A stretch of 64,000 nt of DNA from Mya arenaria. Its lineage: Eukaryota > Mollusca > Bivalvia > Myida > Myidae. Both the position numbers and the translations under genes were made by a program. The notes under the pieces were generated by a model. The model was given only the letters and a program-made list of their open reading frames with translations. It was not told the origin of the DNA and searched no databases. Positions within the stretch are counted from its first letter, which is position 1. Each line of letters begins with the position of its first letter. This document shows positions 57,871 through 64,000 of the stretch, one piece after another. The DNA is taken from NCBI RefSeq assembly GCF_026914265.1, contig NC_069124.1:84778915-84842914 (forward strand), given 5' to 3'.

Positions 57871-60819
57871 CTAAACAATACGACCTTCGAAGCTGATGGA
57901 TCCGTCTCCATCCATGTCCGCCTCCCGGATGAGGTCAGCAAAATCTCTCTCCGTCATCTTCTCGCCGATAGAACTCAGCACAGCTTTAAGCTCCTTACAG
58001 CTGATCTTACCTTAAAAAAGGGGCAGCCGTTGTCCAGTTTCTTATTTATTTTTTTACTATTTTGCACTTTTCTAATATATAATTGCATAAAACATTGAAC
58101 AAGTAAATGTGTTAATATATATATATATATATAATGGATGCTTGCTACAAAATAACAAAAATAAATCCGTGAAATAGCTCACCATCTCCGTTTTGATCGA
58201 ATACTTTGAATGCCTCCCTCAGTTCGGCTTCGTCACGTGATATCTGCGCACGCGCCTCCTGGGTTTTTGTTGTCATCAGGCTGACAAACTCCTCGAAGTC
58301 GATCTGACCGTTACCTGCAAAAGCAATATAAACCGATATTTGCCTGTAACATCAATGGATAAGAAACCGCTACCGACCTGCAATTCCAGCAGATACGTGT
58401 GACTTGCCTACAAAAGCGATAAATAGAAACTGTTACCAGCCAGTTACACCAATAGATTAGAAACATGCCTTCAAAATCAATCAATAAGAAACCGTAATTG
58501 AAAAAGATAATAAACCGTTACCAGCCAGATACACAAATAGATAAGAAACATGTTTTCAAAATCAATAGATAAAAAGCCGTAACCGGCCTACGGTAAGAAA
58601 CCGTTACATATGTGCGATAAGCAAAACATAATAAACTTTTGCCGGCCTGTATTATCAATACATAAGAAACGGGCAACTACCTGCAAACGCGATAAATAAG
58701 AAATCCTGTTTTAGAAAGCTTTGCTAAAATAGAAAAACACAAAGACGCACATTAAGAAAATAATCCGGCATGATATGACAATTCAATTAAATTTATATGT
58801 TATGTTTTCCAATAGATATTTTGCATCAATGTAAAAAATTAAATGTTTAAAATGTTCTGGAGAATACATCTTCATTATTTCATTATTAAATGATTACACG
58901 GATGAAACATCAATTTCCCATAGTTTCCATTAAATATGTACATGTACATGTATGTAATATATGCGTATAAATGCTAAAACTATGAGGCTTCACATCTGTT
59001 TTGCCTTTAAGGCGGTATACAATGGTTGATAAACAAAAACGTTGAATCAGTTCAATGCATTTTTTTCTTTTGCTGTTAAAAAGAATTGAAATATAAACCT
59101 CAATGGTTTCGTTTTATGCAAGTGAATTAAAATCAATTGAAGGCATTTCATAACATTTCAATGACAATACATGTATCTACTACTGAGACTTTCAACAGTC
59201 GTGCAACAAAAAACATATGGACAATACCAGCTACTAAAAATGTTTGCACAGTTAGCATTGTTGCATTATTGACTGCACGGACAATAGCTACGACTTAGAC
59301 TTTCCGCGATCTTGCAATACTGCACGTATGGACAATACAAACATCCGAGACTTTCCACAGACTGGCAATTGCCACTACTTATATTTTCCATAAATCTTAA
59401 AACAAGAACCATAACATTATGGACAATATCAACTACTTATAATTTCCGCAGATCTTAAAACGAAACACATATATACCATAACGACTACTGATACTTTCCG
59501 CAGATCTTGCATAAAAAAAAAACATATTAATATGGACTATACTTACTACTTTTTTAATTTTATTTCAATTTTGGAAAAAGGACCAAATGGATAATATCAG
59601 CTACCCTTCACAGATCTTGCAACAAAAACCATATGAGCATTATCAACTACTGAAACTTTCCGCTGCCCTTCCAAGCTCGGAAAAATACCAGACTTTCAGC
59701 AATAACCTTCCAAATTAGACACCTTCGCCAGCATGCTGACTTGAGACTGAACATTTTATTATTGCCAGATTATTCAGTTTTTGCTTAAAACAGAATATCA
59801 ATTGTTGACAGATTAATTAGTAAAATGCTTCAAATTACCCAAGATACGAACAAAACACTACTTTAACGATCGCAGACACAAATAGTTGAAACGTACCAGG
59901 CAAGAGGATTTTACATTTGCTCCTTTATCTCAGTTCGTCATTCTAACTAACTTATAATTCCCCCCTTTACGCACCGTCGTCGTCAACCTCCTTAATGATG
60001 TTCCTGATCTCAGCGTCTGGAATGATCTGTCCCTGGACCCGGAAGGCGTGGCCCAGCTCGGACGCCGATATGCGCCCGTCCCCGTCCCGGTCAAACATCT
60101 CAAACGTCTTTCGCAACTCTACAAACACGGGAACATCAAAAGAGTTATTTGCTTGCACACAAAAAGGCACATTCGCCTGCCTCGTCCACATGCAATGTTA
60201 GACATTATTTCGCGTTGGCTTTGCTTACAGTGACACTCGTGTTTAAAATTAACATATTTCGGACATATGTATATGTATAACAAACGTAAATTCTGAGCTA
60301 TCAACTTTTAACTTCTTACTAAATCATGCATCTATGGAAAATTTGTATATGAATTTAATAGCTAAAAAAAGCACATATATTAAATGACTTGTGAGTCCTA
60401 AAACATTTTCAGTGGCCAAATACCGTCTCATTAGATTGAACTACCGTGTTTTCTGCACCTTTTTTTTCAAACTCAACACGGTATCCTTTATAAGAACCAT
60501 TGTTTTCAATATGTATTAATCCTTTACGGTAAGTTAACAGTTGTTTTAATTGTGGTACTGCTTCTTTGGGAGTAAGAGTGCATCTTAAATTTCATAACGG
60601 CATCATTATGGAAAAACGTGTAGTTTTTTTGTCATAATTACAGGAAAAGACAGTGTTTTGGAACAATAACGAGACACGAACATCTGGTATACGTCCTCTT
60701 TGTTTTAAAGATTAATGGTTTAATTCCAATAAAAGAATTAATCATATTATTTGTATCCCGAGTAGATGATACGACTCTCCTTTCTTACCCTTCAGTTGTT
60801 TGCTAGCTATCTTTGGTCC
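57871..60819 (-). CDS. Calmodulin-like protein with four EF-hands, start exon missing
   Basis: Minus-strand exons in reading order: 60819-60789, 60118-59975, 58314-58183, 58010-57871 (447 nt, 148 codons plus stop; GT-AG, phases join). The product is a small calcium-sensor-type protein, close in length to calmodulin (149 aa). Four calcium loops are visible: DRDGDGRISASE, DDDGNGQIDFEE (across an intron), DQNGDGKISCKE (across an intron) and DMDGDGSISFEG. The first three are canonical. The fourth has Gly where Glu normally occupies position 12, just before GRIV-stop. That position is also a possible splice donor (gaag|gtcgta), so a further exon restoring Glu is an alternative ending. The first exon seen (GPKIASKQLK) opens in phase 0 without a Met, so an upstream start exon exists, possibly 62416-62467. 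It could be a calmodulin paralogue or a troponin-C-like protein; partners cannot be inferred. Confidence 0.88.
58112..58132. repeat. (AT)n microsatellite in a calmodulin-like gene intron
   Basis: A short TA dinucleotide run between the last two exons. Confidence 0.9.
58300..58700. repeat. Degenerate tandem repeat including an exon border
   Basis: The phrase around the 3' splice site of the third exon (plus strand 'gaccgttacctgcaaaagc') recurs loosely: 'cgctaccgacctgcaattcc' (58369), 'actgttaccagccagttac', 'accgttaccagccagataca' and 'gcaactacctgcaaacgcga' (58673), with 'aataagaaac' spacers. Units are about 60-75 bp and diverged. Confidence 0.55.
58700..59170. other. Intron sequence, calmodulin-like gene
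   Basis: AT-rich. Nothing is recognised apart from a short 'acatgtacatgtatg' palindromic run near 58940. Confidence 0.4.
59175..59700. repeat. Degenerate tandem repeat, about 60 bp
   Basis: 'gacaatac', 'ctacttat', 'actttccgcagatcttgcaa' and 'aaaaaccatat' recur seven or eight times with heavy divergence, in the intron between the second and third exons seen. Confidence 0.55.
60310..60592 (+). repeat. Dispersed repeat family D, copy 3
   Basis: Same order of phrases as 24985-25278: 'cttactaaatcatgcatc', 'accgtgttttctgcacctt', 'ataagaaccattgttt', 'gttttaattgtggtac', 'gggagtaagagtgcatctta'. It sits in the intron between the first two exons seen of the calmodulin-like gene. Confidence 0.75.
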
Positions 60820-62415
60820 CTGTAAAATAAGAACATGATCTTTACTACATAACCAATGAAATATTTTAGCATGATTAACGTCAGTACCAACAAGTGTTTT
60901 TTAAACATTTACTTTTTGGTGAAGCTCTGTAAGATGGGTTTTGATGTTAGACCAATTAAAAACTTTATATAAAGCGCCGCGTTTTTAATATGCAGCAAAT
61001 AAACGTATCGACTGGATTACGTTTCAAAGAAGACGCAACAAATTGGTGTGTTATAAATGAGAACTCACTTTTCACCCAGTACTTACTGCAGCGGAATACT
61101 CACCAATTTTGAGGAATAAAATTTATCTATTTAATAGAATCATATTAAATACATGTAGATGGTATTAGATGGTATTTGTAAGTATTTCTTCCAAAGAAAT
61201 TCTTTTTTTCAAGTTCATAGATCTCGATTTTTTATCTATGAAAGACACATTTAACTCCAATTCGAAAATAGGGTTAATTAATCTCGTAATCCATAAATGG
61301 ATCACGCTTGGATATTTCCGCGAAACGAGAACGGTATCTTCTAAGCTTATCGAAGATTTCCGAGTTTACCGGAGATTGCCGAGGTGATACGTTTGCAAAT
61401 ACATTGATAATCAATTCGTTACTTTTGGGAAGATCAATATAGAGTAACTAGTTCAGTACCTGAATATCAAACTCAAATAAACCTCCCCGATAAATACACT
61501 ACATTCATGTTTTCAAAACGCGCTAAAATCAAAATTACTAAGTAAATTATTATATAGAGCAATTAAAAACAGGAATTTCTTTCTTTTCTTTTGTACTACC
61601 AAAACGTTTATAAGTATCGTGCATTTTGTCTTCGAAGAAACATGTTTGTTTATTTTTTGCTTGATTACCATTTGTATGCCATGTTTTTCTTTTATTCGTC
61701 ATTTTTTACAAAATTGTACGCAAACTGGAAGCAAAATGAAACGTGTTTTGAGTTAAGTCGACAGCCAATTGGAACATATGCATGTCTTCTAAAGCTGGCC
61801 AGCTACGATAGTTAGACACTCATATTATAGAGTATTTCGCAAGATATAACGTCTTTCAAAATACCCTATAATATATTTTCAAAGAAAAACAATTGTCCAT
61901 ATAGTAGTTACAATGTCAATAAAGACAGATCTTCCTAACCCGGACACTGTTGTACTGCTGGGTCTTTTCAAAAATCCGGTAAAGTGCATATTCACCATCA
62001 CAATATTCCTTGAAACAAAATGACACAAATTTGAAAAGAAGGAACTAAATCAAACACCAAAATACGTTCACACAAACATAAGCAAATCAATCATAAATAA
62101 AGTAAGATACTCAAGAGACAAATCCATGTTGAATGTATTAAAGAATGCCTTGCCCTATGAACAGGCATACTTTTGGTTTTAAAAAATAACACAACCGCTT
62201 CACGTGGTTAAAATATCATTAATAGCTTACAGCTGATTTGCTGAAATAAATGTATTAAAAAAATGGCTTCTCACGGATTCGGACTCTTATAACATAATTG
62301 TAACCTATTTTATATGTTTCTTTTTATATTTAATGTATGGCAAACGGACACAGTAATTGAGTGCTTATATACAATGATTGAAAAGGGGGGAGAACAATCG
62401 AGTCGTTGTAATGAC
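60820..62415. other. Sequence upstream of the calmodulin-like exons
   Basis: AT-rich. I recognise no exon or repeat. An open frame at 61591-61815 has no recognisable family. Confidence 0.35.
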
Positions 62416-62467
62416 CTTGATGTCGTTATCGGCCTCGTCGGCATTGGCGGCGTAGTCGTGCACAAAA
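62416..62467 (-). CDS. Candidate upstream exon of the calmodulin-like gene
   Basis: A GC-rich island in AT-rich DNA. On the minus strand it reads FVHDYAANADEADNDIK between a possible acceptor (gtcaag) and donor (aag|gtcatt). It ends in phase 0, as the GPKIASKQLK exon requires. Acidic, Ala-rich content fits an N-terminal extension. Both splice sites are weak and no start codon is in frame, so this is a suggestion only. Confidence 0.25.
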
Positions 62468-64000
62468 CTTGACCATCAAAAACGTACCGTTCAACTTAAA
62501 TATGTACACAGTCTACGGTGAAGGTGTGCACATTTGTTGCAAGGTCATTAGTTCTGGGTGTTATAATTGTCTAGTTATGTCCCTTGATAGTGTGAAGAAA
62601 AACAATAAAACATCTTTAGTCTTGATCCTCACTCAAAAACAGGTCTGGTTGAAGTGAAGGTCTTGCTATGCCGCTCGACAACTTGAACAATTTAGGTTTT
62701 TCCCATTTCTTGATAATCGTTTAAGATACGCACAAGTTACCTTTTGAACATATTACCAGTGATAAATCCCCAGCCGTGTGGCAAGGCACATACCTCTAGT
62801 CCCAATACTATTATTTTCGAGTTATGCTCCTCGACTTAAAACACAGAGAAGCGTCCAAGTTCGCTCTGCGGAGTCGTTGTTTTCAATTCATAGTAATTTA
62901 GATGTCTTTTAAGTACTAAAATCTGGAACATTAAAAACCTCCCATACAATGTACAGTGAACTTTGTCAAAAAGATTCTGTCAATAAGTTCACTGTACTTT
63001 TTTAAAAGCTCATTTTATTTTATGTTCATAGACTCAACTCAACTCAACTCAAGAAATTATAATTATGAATATTTCTGAAACAAAATTAATTGTACTCAAT
63101 TACACGATTAGCTCTAGAATGGATTTTCCTTTAATTATTGACCAAAGGTTTGTATTAACGTTATTGATGCGTTTGTCCAGTTTTAAAATGAGCAAGTAAA
63201 CAAAATTTTGATTGATGTTGATATAAAAGTAGTCGAGATGGTGATTGGGGTAGAACGTTTTGGGCATTCTTTGCTGTTTCGAGATTTCGTGATTACTAAA
63301 CAAACTGCAGACGTCATTCCATCTATGCCTTTTACCTTCTTTAAAGAGTTTCTTTTATTTTCTCAAGGTATGCATAAAACTGAGTCAATATAAAATAACC
63401 TCCCATGTATCGTGAGGGCGGAATATATCTAAATGGATATAAAGATCCCCTTTAAATCATAAAAAAGTTATTTTTGAACTGTCAGAAACTTTAGTTATTT
63501 TGGTTTGAAGATAACATATACATACATAGCTCTGAATCGAATCCACAAAATCATAAATAAAATAACACTGCTTTGTTGGTAAGGAAGAAGGAAGTAAGAA
63601 TAAGTTGCAGAAAGAGTTGGAACGAATATTAAATCTAAATTATGGAGGAATCATAAAATACATCAATTGCAATGTTAATTCCAAGCATCATGTATTAATT
63701 TTTTTTCTAATAGTCCGACTATTAGTACTGGACATTACTAGTACAAACTCGCTTATAAGGTTAGAGATCGATACCGGTTATACATGCCAGTCTACAGAGA
63801 TAAATTCACGAGGAGTGATTCTCTGCTCCAACGGTATTGAGGTTACACATTTTACATTTTCTGTTCCCTTTAACAATGTTGTTGTATCTTCCGGTTTATA
63901 TATATAATGTATTTCCACTCAGTCTAAATCTTAACAAAGCAGTTCGATGATATTCTTTTCTTATCAATATTTGTTTTGAATTCCTTTTTAAACTTAACAT
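62468..64000. other. AT-rich DNA at the right edge
   Basis: A pentanucleotide run (ctcaa) lies at 63029-63051. Open frames at 63100-63393 and 63605-63907 have no recognisable family. No gene is supported. Confidence 0.4.

Overview
This window comes from an animal nuclear genome. Its genes are split by GT-AG introns into short exons in AT-rich DNA, among non-LTR retrotransposon remnants, fold-back elements, minisatellites and 146-165 bp tandem repeats. The repeat style (arrays with AAGGTCA-type motifs, an element beginning near 'agctcgactattcgaag', LINE copies ending in pentanucleotide tails) and the protein families suggest a lophotrochozoan, most likely a bivalve mollusc. That assignment is inference from repeat style, not a database match.

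I can assemble three protein-coding genes by hand. (1) PPCDC (phosphopantothenoylcysteine decarboxylase, coenzyme A synthesis), plus strand, five exons in 1492-9957, 214 aa, complete. (2) A GalNAc-transferase of the GALNT family, plus strand, ten exons in 34946-48208, about 613 aa: a type II Golgi glycosyltransferase with a C-terminal ricin-type lectin domain. (3) A four-EF-hand calmodulin-like protein, minus strand, four exons in 57871-60819, with its first exon missing or only tentatively placed. The three genes have no evident shared pathway.

Layout: 1-1.2 kb, LINE 3' end; 1.5-10.1 kb, PPCDC, whose introns hold a 24-bp minisatellite, a 157-bp array and a 146-bp array; 10.7-12.3 kb, two LINE pieces in opposite orientations; 12.3-21.1 kb, a mosaic of duplicated repeat blocks (A, B, C), one of which (C) recurs at 50.0-52.9 kb; 21-28.5 kb, mostly unannotated DNA with several palindromic elements; 28.9-34.2 kb, two minus-strand LINE copies; 34.9-48.7 kb, GALNT, with a 4-kb 42-bp minisatellite in intron 3; 53-57.8 kb, nothing recognised; 57.9-60.8 kb, the calmodulin-like gene; 61-64 kb, essentially nothing recognised apart from one possible exon.

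The most unusual feature is the 42-bp minisatellite in GALNT intron 3. Its first unit overlaps the last coding bases of exon 3 and the 5' splice site, so the intron holds roughly 95 degenerate copies of an exon end plus splice donor. A weaker parallel occurs at an exon border of the calmodulin-like gene. The long ORFs in the 24-bp and 42-bp arrays (up to about 820 codons) look like by-products of repeat units divisible by three, and I do not call them genes.
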